Origin: Puffinus mauretanicus
Taxonomy: Eukaryota > Chordata > Aves > Procellariiformes > Procellariidae
Direction: 5' to 3'
Assembly: GCA_023333565.1 (NCBI GenBank)
Contig: JAJKFH010002178.1
Span: 248,001 to 312,000 of the forward strand
Length of the DNA stretch: 64,000 nucleotides
Shown here: positions 23,430 to 35,915 of the stretch, piece by piece
How the letters are laid out: the number at the start of each line of letters is the position of its first letter
How positions within the stretch are numbered: position 1 is the stretch's first letter
Made by a program: the position numbers and the translations under genes
The notes under the pieces: model-generated
What the model saw: only the letters and a program-made list of their open reading frames with translations
Told to the model about the DNA's origin: nothing
The model's database searches: none

Positions 23430-24170
23430 GGCGGCATGCTCGTGTCGGGGGAGAAATCGGCAGCCCAGCTGAAGTGCATCTACACCAATACACACAGCGT
23501 GGGTGGCAAACAGGAGAAGCTGGAAGCCATTGTGCAGCGGGGTAGCTATGACTTAGTCACCATCACGGAAACATGGTGGGATGAGTCTCACGACTGGAGT
23601 GCTGCAATGGATGGCTATAAGCTCTTCAGAGGGATAGGCGAGGAAGGAGAAGCGGTGGGGTAGCCCTGTACCTTAGCGAGTGCTTCGACTGTCTAGAGCT
23701 CAATGGTAGTGATGACGAGGTCGAGTGCTTGTGGGTAAGGATGATGGGGAAGGCCAACAAGGCAGATATCCTGCTGGGAGTCTGTTATAGACCACCTAGC
23801 CAGGATGAGGAGACAGATGAAATATTCTACCAGAGGCTCGCAGAAGTCTCACAGTCAGTAGCCCTTGTTCTCATGGAGGACTTCAACTTTCCGGACGTCT
23901 GCTGGAAATACCACACTGCAGAGAGGAAACAGTCGAGGAGGTTACTAGAGTGTGTGGAAGATAACTTCCCGACGCAGCTGGTAACCGAACCCACTAGGGG
24001 AGGTGCCTCGCTTGACCTGCTGTTCACAAACAGAGAAGGACTGGTGGGAGATGTGGTGGTCGGAGGCCGGCTTGGGCTTAGCAACCATGAAATGATAGAA
24101 TACTCAATACTTAGTGAAGTAAGGAGGGGGGCCAGCAAAACTGCTACCATGGACTTCCAGAGGGCAGACT
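23430..24170 (+). pseudogene. CR1 ORF2 endonuclease domain (APE type), broken
   Basis: The target-nicking endonuclease reads in one frame to about 23663 (ITETWWD motif near 23562-23582). After a one-base-type frameshift near 23635 it continues in another frame through YRPPSQDEETDE. The metal-site motif usually written GDFN is present as EDFN (near 23877-23888), keeping Asp and Asn. The terminal catalytic triplet, normally Ser-Asp-His, reads Ser-Asn-His at 24080-24088. The catalytic Asp is therefore lost, on top of the frameshift. Confidence 0.88.
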
Positions 24171-26217
24171 TTGACCTGCTCAGGACACTGGTTGAGAGAG
24201 TCCCTTGGGAGACAGTCCTGAAGGGCAAAGGGGTCCAGGAAGGCTGGACGTTCTTCAAGAAGGAAGTCTTAAAGGTGCAGGAGCAGGCTGTCCCCATGTG
24301 CCATAAGAAGAATGGGCGGGGAAGACGACCAGCCTGGCTGAATGGGGAGCTCTGGCTGGGACTCAGGAAAAAAAGGAGAGTTTATCACCTTTGGAAGAAG
24401 GCGCAGGCAACTCAAGAAGAGTACAGGGATCTTGTTAGGTCGTGCAGAGAGGAAATTAGAAAGGCAAAAGCCCAACTAGAACTCAACCTGGCCACTGTCG
24501 TGAGAGACAACAAAAAATGCTTTTACAAGTATATTAATGACAAAAGGAGAGCCAAGGAGAATGTCCATCCTCTAATGGATACGGGGGGGAACATTGCCAC
24601 CAAGGACGAGGATAAGGCTGAGGTACTTAACGCCTTCTTTGCCTCAGTCTTTAATAGTCAGAGCAGTTATCCTCAGGGTACTCAGCCCTGTGAGCTGGAA
24701 GACAAGGACGGCGAGCAGGATAAACCCCCCATAATCCATGAGGAAAAAGTTAATGACCTGCTATGCCACCTGTACGCTCACAAGTCTATGGGGCCAGATG
24801 GGATCCACCCAAGGGTACTGAGGGAGCTGGCGGAGGAGCTTGCCGAGCCACTCTCCATCATTTACCAGCAGACCTGGTTAACTGGGGAGGTCCCGGACGA
24901 CTGGAGGCTTGCCAATGTGACGCCCATCTGCAAGAAGGGCCGGAAGGAAGATCCAGGGAACTACAGGCCAGTCAGCCTGACCTCGGTGCCAGGGAAGATC
25001 ATGGAGCGGTTTGTTCTGAGGGCGCTCACGAGCCATGTCCGGGACAACCAGGGGATCAGGCGCAGCCAGCACGGGTTCATGGAAGGCAGGTCCTGCTTGA
25101 CCAACCTGATCTCCTTCTATGACCAGGTGACCCATCTTGTGGATGAGGGAAAGGTGTGGATGTTGTCTACCTAGACTTTAGTAAAGCCTTTGACGCTGTC
25201 TCCCACAGCATTCTCCTAGAGAAACTGGCGGCTCACGGCTTAGACAGGTGCACTGTTCGCTGGGTAAAAAACTGGCTGGACGGCCGAGCCCAGAGAGTTG
25301 TGGTGAACAGAGATAAATCCAGTTGGCGGCCCAGTACTGAGCCCTGGGGCTGGTCCTGTTCAATATCTTTATCAACGATCTGGATGAGGGGATCGAGTGC
25401 TCCCTCAGTAAGTTTGCAGATGACACCAAGTTGGGTGGGAGTGTTGATCTGCTTGAGGGTAGGAAGGCTCTGCAGAGGGACCTGGACAGGCTGGATCGAT
25501 GGGCCAAGGCCAACTGTATGAGGTTCTACAAGGCCAAGTGCCAGGTCCTGCACTTGGGTCACAACAACCCCATGCAACACTACCGGCTTGGGGAAGAGTG
25601 GCTGGAAAGCTGCCCAGAGGAAAAGGACGTGGGGGTGCTGATTGACAGCCAGCTGAACATGAGCCGGCAGTGTGCCCAGGTGGCCAAGAAGGCCAATGGC
25701 ATCCTGGCCTGTATCAGAAATAGTGTGGCCAGCAGGAGTAAGGAGGTGATCACGTGCCCCTGTCATGGCACTGGTGAGCGCACCTGAGATCCTGTGTTCA
25801 GTTCACAGGCCCCTCTCCTCCAAGAAGGACGTTGAGGTGCTGGAGCGTGTCCAGAGAAGGGCAACGAAGCTGGTGAAGGGCCTGGAGCACAAGTCTGATG
25901 AGGAGCGGCTGAGGGAACTGGGGTTGTTTAGTCTGGAGGAGAGGAGGCTGAGGGGAGACCTCATCGCGCTCTACAACTACCTGAAAGGAGGTTGTAGCGA
26001 GGTGGGTGTTGGTCTCTTCTGCCAAGTAACTAGCGATAGGACGAGAGGAAATGGCCTCAAGCTGCACCAAGGGAGGTTTAGATTGGACATTAGGAGAAAT
26101 TTCTTTACTGAAAGAGTGGTCAGGCCTTGGAACAGGCTGCTCAGGGAAGTGGTTGAGTCACCATCCCTGGAAGTATTTAAGAGACGTGTAGATGAGGCGC
26201 TTAGGGACATGGTATAG
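24171..26217 (+). pseudogene. CR1 ORF2 reverse transcriptase and C-terminal region, frameshifted
   Basis: The frame continues from the endonuclease to a stop at 25174. It includes the conserved SMGPDGIHP and NYRPVSLTS motifs of non-LTR RTs. A frameshift near 25155 moves it to the frame with YLDFSKAFDAVSH (about 25168-25206). A deletion near 25325-25345 removes the PQGS-type motif. The catalytic FADD motif is then read at 25413-25424 in a third frame, and another break near 25770 precedes the C-terminal part that ends at 26217 ([11 protein letters not shown] region). At least four frame breaks separate parts of one original protein. Confidence 0.92.
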
Positions 26218-26263
26218 AGGGTATGGTGGTTGGACTCGATGATCTTAGAGGTCTTTTCCAACC

Positions 26264-26292
26264 TTAATGATTCTATGATTCGATGATTCTAT
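26264..26292 (+). repeat. CR1 3' terminal octamer repeats
   Basis: ATTCTATGATTCGATGATTCTAT is the short direct repeat that ends CR1 elements and serves as the recognition end for their reverse transcriptase. Two to three slightly degenerate units are present. The same tail ends the fragment at 3990-4051. Confidence 0.88.
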
Positions 26293-26668
26293 ATAGATCA
26301 CATGTACAGCACATAGTACATGAAACAAATTCATGGTTTGTATCAAATATTTTCAAATAACATATAAAAAAATTGTATGCGGGGGTATTATTAGGGTGTA
26401 CCTAACACCACACAACAGGATGGTCATACCACATGAATACACAAGAATAAGTCAGAAGAGCACTTACATGTGTTCCCATTGTGCAGTCCCAAATCCCAAG
26501 AAAGTCCCAGCTTTCTTGAGCTGTGGTCTAAACTTCATAATGTTTTGTGCTGATTTCCTGGAGTTCACAGCCTCTTGTCACCAGCAGACTACGGGCAAAG
26601 ATTGCTAAACCTTTGTTTGAAAGCTGTATTTGCCCTGTTTTCGTTTTAGTTTTAGCAACATTATTTAC
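26293..26668. other. Unique spacer, nothing recognised
   Basis: About 375 bp of unique sequence separate the CR1 tail from the next LTR. The open frames here run into the LTR in several frames and show no coding signature. Confidence 0.6.
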
Positions 26669-27235
26669 TGTGCTGGGTCTGGCTGGGATGGAGTTAACTT
26701 TCTTCATAGCAGCCCCTGTGGTGCTGTGTTTTAGATTTGTGGCCAAAGCACTGTTGATAACACCATCACCACCTTTGGCTGTTGCTGAGCGCTACCTGCA
26801 CAGCGTCAAGGTTTTCTCTGTCTCTCTTTCTGCCCCTCTGTGAGTGGGCTGGGGGGTGTGTGAGAGGTTGAGAGGTGACACAGCCGGGACAGCTGACCCC
26901 AGCTGACCAAAGAGACATTCCGTGTAATGCCATGCTCAGCAATAAAATGGAGAGGATGGGCGTTTAGGTGGGTAAGCCATCTTTTGCTCAGGAACTGGCT
27001 GAACATCAGTCTGTCCCTGGGAGTTGTTGAGTGATAGCCTTTGCATCACTTGTTTTGTTTTCTTTCTCTCTTCTTCCACTTCTCCTTCACTTATTAAACT
27101 ATTTTTATCTTGACCCACCAGTTTTCTTGCTTTTAATCTTCCTTTGCTCTTCCCCTGTCCCACTGGGGGTGCTGGTGGGGAAGCGAGCAAATGGCTGTGT
27201 TGTGCTTAGCCGTCTACTGGAGTCAACCCACAGCA
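26669..27235 (+). mobile_element. Old solo LTR, same superfamily as the provirus
   Basis: It starts TGTGCTGGGTCTGGCTGGGA and ends GTCAACCCACAGCA, clearly homologous to the LTR at 55581-56182 but more diverged. A TTATTAAACT segment near 27091-27100 contains the ATTAAA polyadenylation hexamer. The pyrimidine-rich stretch at about 27045-27090 occupies the site of the triplet array of the other copies. Flanking 5-mers TTTAC (26664-26668) and TTTCC (27236-27240) fit a target-site duplication with one mismatch. No internal proviral sequence remains, so it is a solo LTR formed by recombination. Confidence 0.82.
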
Positions 27236-30200
27236 TTTCCTGAAAATCAAAAGTCTGAACAGAGCTGGGCAGACTTCACAATCAGTGAACTCTACCAAAA
27301 GCATCTTGTGATAAAAAAATAAAAATTCAGAAAGAACTTTAACTTTCAAAAGAACCCACACTTCTATAAGAAATTCTTATACATGTCAAAGGCATATTTA
27401 ATGAACCTGCCTGACTTTTCACTGGCTCTGCTGGCCCATGAGATACAGTAATATCTTTTCACAAGGCTCCTGTTTCCCTGAGGATTCTATTTATAGATAT
27501 GTGAAAATTTACTGCTGTTTCATTGAAATTAAATTGCATAACAAATTGAACGCTTGTCATCAAGCTGTGAAATACTGGTTATTATACAGTCTGAGTTAAA
27601 ATATCTGCGTGTTCAGGGAGTCATACAGAAAGCCATATATCCAGGTTAAGAACTGAGGGCTTTATTCACAGGGAAATGGGTTATGCAGACTGAAGTCCCC
27701 AAAATGCACATTCCATTTTGCACACGAGACAGGATGGCATTATTCCCTCACAGAAATATTATAATACTTCTCACAGCCACCATGTTATGTCTAAGCCAGT
27801 TCAAAGAAAAATGCCAAAAATGATGGGGATTCTGCTGTGGGGAGACGTGCTGCCTCCAAACACCTTGTTTGTCTCATAAACATTAATAGTTTGTTTTGCA
27901 AGCACAAAAACTTATACCACTGAATTTTCCACAGAAAGGGAATAGTAAATTTGATTGAATGCAATATTAGAGACCTTTGGCAGCTACTTACCAGATATAT
28001 CCTCTTGAAGGCAAAGCTGCTATTAGGGTGAGTAGGTGCTCAGCAATGCATAAGATGTGTTCAAATTCTGGTCCTACATTCTTATGGCACTGTATAATGT
28101 CATTTTCATGTGAAGCAGCGAGCAATGGTTCATATACAGGGATCTGAATGCTTTTGAGATGTTTATGATGGGTAAATGCTTGACCTAATAAATGATGTGA
28201 AATTGAAAATACAGTCTGTTTAGATGAGTTATGCTTAATCATATGGGAGAAAACATATGTTTTTCACCCTTATTCATATTCAGTTTTTCTGATTCTTTTA
28301 CCATTTCACAGCTTGCAGCTTGTGCATGATTAAACTATTACAGTAGTCCATATGATAAACTGCTCTAAAATATGCTTTAAAAGCATATGTTTCAACCTGT
28401 ATGTTCTTGTATATTACAAAGAGATAACTTTGAGTTAGAACAGAAAAATAACAGGGGCTTATAATTTTCCCCATTTTGCACAGAGTAATAATTTAGTTAA
28501 ATTAAAAGCAATGAACCGAAAGGACTAAGTTCATGGGATATTTCAGCCAAGTATCTTCATTGTTAATTCTAGAACTCCCAAGCGTCAAATTAAAAGTCTG
28601 CGTATTTCCTGAGAAGTGTGAAGTTATAAGCAATACGCAACTGCATCCTCCTTGAGGAGGATGTATAAAGAACAATTTATTGTGAGAGGAATAAATCATG
28701 CTTTTGGACATGTGGATCACAAACTATTTTCTCTCCTCACACTGTCCCTCTTTGTACCTGATACTGAACAAAAGCACAACATATTGGTGATGTTTCCCAC
28801 CCGCTGTCATGCAGATTGTTATGATATCACAAAAAAAGTTAAACTAGACAGTTAGATTTATGTGTGTAATTGACCCTTTAGTTTTCTAAGTTTTAAATTT
28901 AAGATCTTTTAGCTTCCTCAAGACTTACTGCTCAGTTCTCCTCTGTTTCTTTGACTAAGATTTATGTACACTTTGCAGTGGAGTGGGAGGAAGAGGGATG
29001 ATCAAGCTGCCAGTCACCCATGCTAATACTTTTACACAAGGTGACTGAAAATATCACAAAATAATGGAAAATAACTTGTGTCTGAAAACAGCACAAACAC
29101 CTCAGTGCAGTAAGTATATCATCGTAGCTACTGTACTTTGCTTGTGTTAGGGCTGCCATTTTCTCAGAGCATCTTTCAATGTCATTGCAGCTATGGTGAA
29201 GAGGTTTCTCTGTGGGGAACAAGAAGCAGCTCATCCTAACCCATGATATTCTTGGGATGTTCAGAAGTAGGCCTTGAACTCTACATCCCACCTACATCTT
29301 CTGTCAGCAAGGCCCCGTCTGATGATTGCATAGAGGATTTTCTACAAGCCAATCATTGTGGGTATACTGATGTTATTTCTTTCTCACCTGGATATGAAAT
29401 CCTGCTGAAGCTCTTAGTTTTTTGGGAAAAAAAAATTATTTGAATAGAAGTGTAGGAAGGGCAGGGGGGAGAGACAGGGGCAATAGTCTGCAAATGGACT
29501 CTATGAGTTGAGAGGTCAGTAGTAGCTACCTGTACTCAATCAACTGAAACTTAATTAATCATCTAAATAAAACAGCACCAACAGACTATAAGTATCACTG
29601 GGATCCCGAAGTCTATATGCCTAGAATCCTCTTCTGTTTTTATGAGACTTTAATTTCTATTCCTGTTCAAAGTCAGCATGATGGTCTGAAAATTGATTTC
29701 CCCAATTTCAAATCAAGGTCCTATCTACTGGATCATTGTTATATATTGCTTTCTGTAGCTTTTATAGGAAACATCTATTTTACATGCCTAATTCTCGGAT
29801 CAAATGCATGTTTGGCAGCTTGAGTGAACTGAAACTTCCCCCCAGGCCAGCATTAAACATTTAACTGCATTTGGGGCTGTGAGTAGAGTCCTAGAGAAGT
29901 CTCTATTGGCTATTTAGGTAGATCTCTAGCCCCTAACAATAAGGAACCCCCATTTTAGCACCTGCTGCTTTGCTGTCTTGCATAGTCTACTGCCTTTGAG
30001 GGGCCTGTGAGCCACTGTTGAATTTGGCATAGAAGTGCATCAGGGCTAGCTCCAAGAAACCTTTTCATGGCCTGGGAGTTACACGTTGCAGTGTTTCACT
30101 TCAGGCATTCAGCCACCAAAGTTGAGATTCAATGTTTGGATTAGAGGTTTAGGCTGTAAGTGTGTAGCTCAAAGAAACTTGCCCTCTTCTAAGATGCAGT

Positions 30201-32650
30201 TTTGTTTCCTGGAGAAATTACGGTCTCAGCCTGTGTCTAGTTGTTTGTAACTACAAGAGAAGTGGTGAAACACAACTCAGTCTTAATAAATGTATCCTGG
30301 TTTTCCACTTATTGGACAATCATTCTAGACATGTGACCTTGTGTGGAAATTTGGCAGTGTTACACGGCTGTGTCTTGTGCCTGTGTATGTGTTAGGCATC
30401 CTCTGTGCTCCAGCCATGCAAGTGGGAGCTGCTGGTACCTCCAGTCCAGACCAATATCGCTGTGCAAACAGTACCCCTGGCTCATATTGAAACTGGTCTT
30501 GATATGTGAAGAAATAAGACTTGAGGTACCTGAAAGAGTTTCATATCAGGCAGGGAAGTAAATCCAGATAACTGCAGTATTATTTAGTGGCTGTAAGAAT
30601 GTCGTGTGGCAGCTTACAAAACTATGTGCCTCAGTTCAACCTGAATTCTCTTTCAAGTATTCAAGCTCTTGCTTCAGATGTTAGTCTCTATTTCTTTGTG
30701 GATTTTGTCCAAAATGATCATCATGATTTACTAGCATATTTATTTATATAAAATCCACTAATCAAAAAGGCTATAATAAGTGGGTCAATAGACTAGAAAA
30801 ATGTTCAAAAATGTTGTTTCAAATTATTTAAATTTTCAAGAATTATGTACATGACTTATTTTCATAATAGTAAATTCATTTCTTGCTAGTGCAATCTACT
30901 TTATTTTTTTTAATTTCCATTTCAGGCTTGAGATTGACTTGTTAGTTCTGGTTTGTATATGAGAAAAGAAAAATTTCAACTGCAAATATCTACTTACCCA
31001 CTTAGATACTCAACTTTAAGTATAGTAACAGTCTCAAACACATTAGTCATGTGTTTCCAAGTCGAATAAATGTGTACATTACTTCACAATTGAAGTCAAA
31101 GTCTTGAAAACTCTTCCAGTTTTTTGGTAATTATTTAAAATAAACCTATTGGAATTTTATAACACTATAACATTATTATAACACCGTAACATTCTTATGA
31201 TATTATAACTTGTTCTGTAATATCACCCAGATGCAGGCATATCTTTCCAAGAAACAGAAATATTAATTTTTAAAGCCAAAAAAATGATCTTTTCTTTGCC
31301 TTGTGAAAACAGACCCTATGGCAGTGCCACTTACTAATAATATTTTTGATAATAGATAGCTAAATGATTTTTGTGTGATATTTCCCTTTAATATCAAAAA
31401 GTTCTTAAAGATAGGACAAAATATTCAGCAGAAGAAAAAGCATCTGTAGCCATAGCAAACATTGATGGGAAATTAAAATCTACACAGTGACTGACCTCTC
31501 AGTGGGCATTTGTAGTTTAAACATTGACTGGGTCAGATGTGACAGTCAGTATATGTAGCTGTTTTGACAGTGTGGAGTCTACAACTACTGAAAATCAAGT
31601 CTTAAACTTTAAAGCTGATAATTACGTTGTCAGGCAAAAACAATCAATCCTGAAGACCATGTAATGCTAAAATTCAGGCCATGGATAAATCAGTTGTGGT
31701 TGCAACTGAGTGATAACAATAGAGTGGGAAAGAAAGATTGCTAAATGCCTTATGCTTACACATATATCAAAAAACTTTGAAATACATTTTTATTAGTATT
31801 TTCATCTGGAGAAGATGGTTTTACTTTTTTTTTTCCTTCATATTTATCTTTAGGTCAGAGTAGGAACTTAGAATTGTATTGCTAGAGCTATTAATTCTGT
31901 TGACTGATCTTATACTCAGTTATGCATATTGAATATTCAGCTATTCTCCTTCTTTCTCACTGGAAGGAGAGGAATAGAACACCAATCATATTTCAGAATA
32001 TTGAAAAGGTCACAGCAGTATATTGCACTATTACTTTATAAAATATATGTTGCTCTATAATTTTTGAAATCTCATTTTAATAACCAGCACAACATTAATC
32101 TGATTTCATTGGTTAATCACTTTAATGAAATGAAAAATAAAAAAAAATTGACATACTCATAACAGTTTTTACATGATAGCTTTATTACATTCACCTTCAA
32201 TTAACCCCCCTCCCCTCCCCCCCCCCCCGAAAAACTAAAATTTGGAATAACTGAAAATTCAGTGGAAGATCCAGCCTGCCAGCTGTACAGATAAGTTTTC
32301 TATCTGAGGTTCACAAACACGTCTTAATGTTGCAATATGTTTAAACACTTAAGAATAAAGGAAACCCTGTGGCAAACCTGAAACTGAATGACAGTAATGT
32401 TGCAGAAGGAAATTCTGAAATGATCGCCTATGTGAATGATTTTTCCTACTTAGTTGCAACGGCCTTTTTAAAAATTAGACTTTCACTCTTCTTAATTTTC
32501 AGAACTGAGTCCCATCTTTTCACTATAAACTATTAAATGTGTTGATGTTTCTGTCTTTTTTGATCTTGACAATTTATGTTCAAAAAGCTCAGAGTCCTTT
32601 TTAATGTTTGATGTACCTTAAACTTTTTTTTCCTTTTTTTTTTTTTCCAG
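27236..32650. other. Unique AT-rich DNA, no gene recognised
   Basis: No coding gene, RNA gene or transposon end was found. The longest open frame is 28962-29291 minus (109 codons) and is not recognisable. A (C)-rich tract lies at 32204-32228 (separate entry). Confidence 0.55.
32204..32228. repeat. C-rich tract, G-quadruplex-prone on minus strand
   Basis: This is a 25-bp run of C interrupted only by two T bases. On the minus strand it gives G runs of about 13, 4 and 6 separated by single A bases, enough for four G-tracts of a quadruplex. It is isolated in AT-rich surroundings. There is no evidence of function beyond the sequence pattern. Confidence 0.7.
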
Positions 32651-32704
32651 GTAGTCCGAAGTCATTGCTACATCTCATCTCATTCTGTTGAAACTCAGCC
32701 AAAG
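32651..32704 (+). other. Candidate 54-nt exon
   Basis: A pyrimidine tract of about 35 nt ends in TTTTCCAG at 32643-32650, and a donor-like AAAG/GTCAGT lies at 32701-32710. The 54 nt between are open only in the frame starting at the acceptor (18 codons, beginning VVRSHCY); the other two frames have stops. Length divisible by three, a strong acceptor and a fair donor fit a small cassette exon, but such coincidences are not rare in 64 kb. An AATAAA at 32867-32872 would alternatively make it the start of a terminal noncoding exon. No parent gene is recognised. Confidence 0.22.
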
Positions 32705-35700
32705 GTCAGTCTGTGAGGAAGTGATAGAGGATTAATGTGTCAGTAATTGTTCATCAACAGCTGACATGAAAAATAGCTGGATTGACAGAGGATGAGCTTC
32801 CAGCTAAAGGAGCTTTCAGCTAAAAGGGATTAAGGCTCAAGTTAAGCTTCTGACTGCCAGCCTGAGAATAAACTAAGAAAACATACTTTCTTTGTGTGAA
32901 TTTACATACTATTTTCTCCCAAGTCCAAATTTATTTTGATGAGTTCAAGTCCTGAGTGATAGTTTTGGTGAAAAAAGTTTGACCAATAGAATTTTTCTGT
33001 GGTAGAATGTCTGAAGGCAATAGCCTGTCTGTTACCTGCCACAATAAAAGAGAATTATTGATCCTCTTCAGCTCGCACTGCCAATTAGCCTGTCATCTTT
33101 GCTGTTTCAGTACCCTGGGAGCAAAGGTATGGGTGAAACTGGTAAAAAGTCTTTTTTATCCTTTCATGAAAATAATTTGTGTTATTGTACAAGCATGAGC
33201 TTTCACCACTGTGGCTTCAATATATGATTTCTATGAGACAGCTGCTTGCATTTTGTTTGCTACCAGTAATATGACTGAGACAGCACGAGTTACTCAATGG
33301 ATTTAAGACCTAAACTGCAACACACTGATCATCCTTTCCTGTGAGCATTACTGTAGGTGAAACAAAAAACTATCAGGCAATAAGAATAAAGTCATCACAG
33401 CATAAGGCAACAGAAACCCATGCAAGAAAACACTGTTAAATTAAAAAAGCCATAAAAGTCGGATGTGCATTTCTTATGCCCATTATACTTTAAGGGCTAC
33501 AGTATGATAGTAGGGATTCTTCATGTTCAGGACTATTTACAGAAATTAACTAATTAATCCTTGAAACACTAATGCTTTAGAATTAGTTATTTCAAGCTGG
33601 TCATGAAAGGTGAGTGAGAAGAGTTTTATATACTGAAAAGGTGGACCTTTTTGACCTGCCTTGTTTGACATTGTAGAAGCCAGTAAAGACAGCTGCAAAC
33701 CTGCTCTGAACCAAACAGTTTCTCATCTTTAACCTAGATTACATCTACCAGCCTACTGAGCTATGGTATAGGTTGTAGAGGGTGGATTGATTTCTATCAG
33801 ATACAAATTCCTAAAAATTCTGAAATTGCAAGAAAGTAAGGAATTCACTTATCTTCAGCTGTTTCTAGAAAGCAAGAATGACATGTGCAGCAGGGGGTAC
33901 AGGAGCAGGAAATCATCTGATGGAGATTAAATATACCGTAGCTGTGACTCTGTGTAATAGTTCTGTTAAAAAATGTGTGTAATCATATTATTTGAGATTA
34001 AAAACTTGTTAACAATTTCAATAAAAATTACTTGCAAAGATATAAAATTATTTGAAATGATGCAAAGCTGCATCATTCAAAATCACTTGGTGTTTATTAT
34101 ATATGTATGTGACTGACCAAAGAAACTGTGCAAATGAGCTGAGGGCCTAGATTAACACAGAGAGGAAATAGCTTTTATTATACAACATATAAAGCTTAAA
34201 AAAAAAGAATCACACTTTTAGGCTCAGAGCATCTTCGTATGTGAACCGAGTAATTTTGCGCATGACATGGGTCCTATATTATTCATTACCTTGGAAATGA
34301 AAGACTTATTTTTTAAAGTAGTCTTTAACGGTCTGCATACGTGGCAACACACATGTGAAGCAGCAAACAGAGTTGATCTTCCATAAAATTATTGAAAATT
34401 TATGTTCCTAAATAAAGAGGATATTGAGTCCCATATAAAGAAAGTTATAGATGTATAAACTCAGTATGCAGTGTTAGCATTATAGTTTCCTACTTGTGTA
34501 TTTTACACTAGATCTTCCTTACTATATCAAAAGCAATATATTGCATATACAGAAAAGAGAACTAATACATCTGATTGCCGTTTATAAAAAGATAAACTCA
34601 GATAATGAAAATTTGGCACACAAAAAAAATGAAATAGAGTTTTAAACACTAAAAGCACTGTGAAAAAGATGAGAATGGGGGCTGCAGCAACAAAAGTTAA
34701 GGATAACTTGGAAGAAGGAAAAGCAGAAACTATTTCAAGGGGCAAAGAAAGTGAGTGGGACTTTCAATAGTGAGAATGGGGTATTGAACTTGATAGTGAA
34801 TGTGAGAAGAAATGAATAGAGGCATTCAGAGCACATGAAAAATTCTTACAGACCCAAAGTGAAGAAACAGCCTAAGAGTAAAACTTTCTCTAGGTTGAGG
34901 ATGTAGAAGATGAAAGAATGAGGCATTTTAAATTAAATTTTTAATTTAATATCCACTTACTGGCCTTGTGTGCAGAATCAAAACACATGGTGTGGCCAGT
35001 GCCAGGGTTTCCAGAAGTGTTATTAAGAGTACAAAAGTGCAGCAGAAAAGTATCAGTATACAACCAAGTGTATGGCAAGTTTGTGAGACAGCATTCAAAA
35101 AGATGAAAAGCAATGACTAAAAGACATGTGCATCAAGTTAGAGATTTATTCGTATCCCCTTCTACACCATGGACAGGGTGACCCCAAATTGTTCAAGCTT
35201 CTAAGGGACAGTTTCAAACTCTATGCTGAAATCTAACTAAATCATTTCAGGCCAAAATTTGAAAGATATATTTAAGAAGAGACAGGAAGTTAAAAAGTTA
35301 AACAAAGCAAAACAACATTAACTGATCTCAAGAACATAAGCAGATACTTCTGTGAAATTACACTGGCTAATTTGTTTAATTTAGGAACATTTGTCATGCC
35401 AGAGAGACTGTGTATTTCATAATCACAAAGAACACATCACTGTTCAAGAGACAGCAGCCAACTTAGTTCCAAGATGTGCTTTCCAAGGGTTAAAAAAATG
35501 CAAACACAAACCAAGATGTATCAGTGTGTGTCAGATGCAGAGTCTCAAGAAGTTAGCTAAGAATCCTGGGACACATGTACAATCACAGTAACTGGTTGAG
35601 TTTTTCTCTGACAGTGTATTATCTGATGAATGTAACCTTTTTCTTTTCAGTTTTGTTAATTGTTCTTGGATTATGTTTTTAATGAATGCATTCATTATTT

Positions 35701-35898
35701 GTACTTCTTTGAGCAGCTTCTTCAAACATGTTTCAGCCAATGGGTGGAGTATGAACTCTCTGTTTTGAAATTTTTGCTATTCATTAGTCATTGTGTATAA
35801 ATGGCCACCTAAGTCACATGGTGTTGTTTTCCTGTCCTCACCAAGGTGGATAAAATGTTTTAAACAAGAGGATAACTTATACTGAATGGCAGATATTC

Positions 35899-35915
35899 TC
35901 CCCCCGCCCCGCCCC
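35899..35915. promoter_or_regulatory. Tandem GC-box-like motif (weak)
   Basis: TCCCCCCGCCCCGCCCCTT contains two overlapping CCCCGCCCC units, the consensus core for Sp/KLF factors. A TATTTAAG element follows about 5 nt downstream on the plus strand. In a strongly AT-rich context such a doublet stands out, but there is no CpG island around it and no open frame or exon evidence downstream. Confidence 0.2.

Larger units (their letters stand above)
23349..26292 (+). mobile_element. CR1 LINE, 5'-truncated, ORF2 largely retained
   Basis: This ~2.9-kb non-LTR retrotransposon covers nearly all of ORF2 plus the 3' end. The 3' terminus is the CR1 type: GATCTTAGAGGTCTTTTCC, then about 26264-26292 copies of an ATTCTATG-like octamer instead of poly(A). 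ORF1 and the 5' UTR are missing, as is usual after incomplete target-primed reverse transcription. Its GC content is clearly higher than the flanks. The ORF2 frame is broken several times, so the copy is dead. The long recognisable stretch suggests only moderate age. Confidence 0.95.

Noticed and set aside
23827..25766. Minus-strand open frames of 85-177 codons
   Set aside because: They are shadows of the plus-strand CR1 ORF2, which has recognisable endonuclease and RT motifs.
33111..33126. Possible 16-nt microexon (TTTCAG before, GTATGG after)
   Set aside because: Sites of this quality are expected by chance in 64 kb, and the length would shift the frame; no partner exon is visible.
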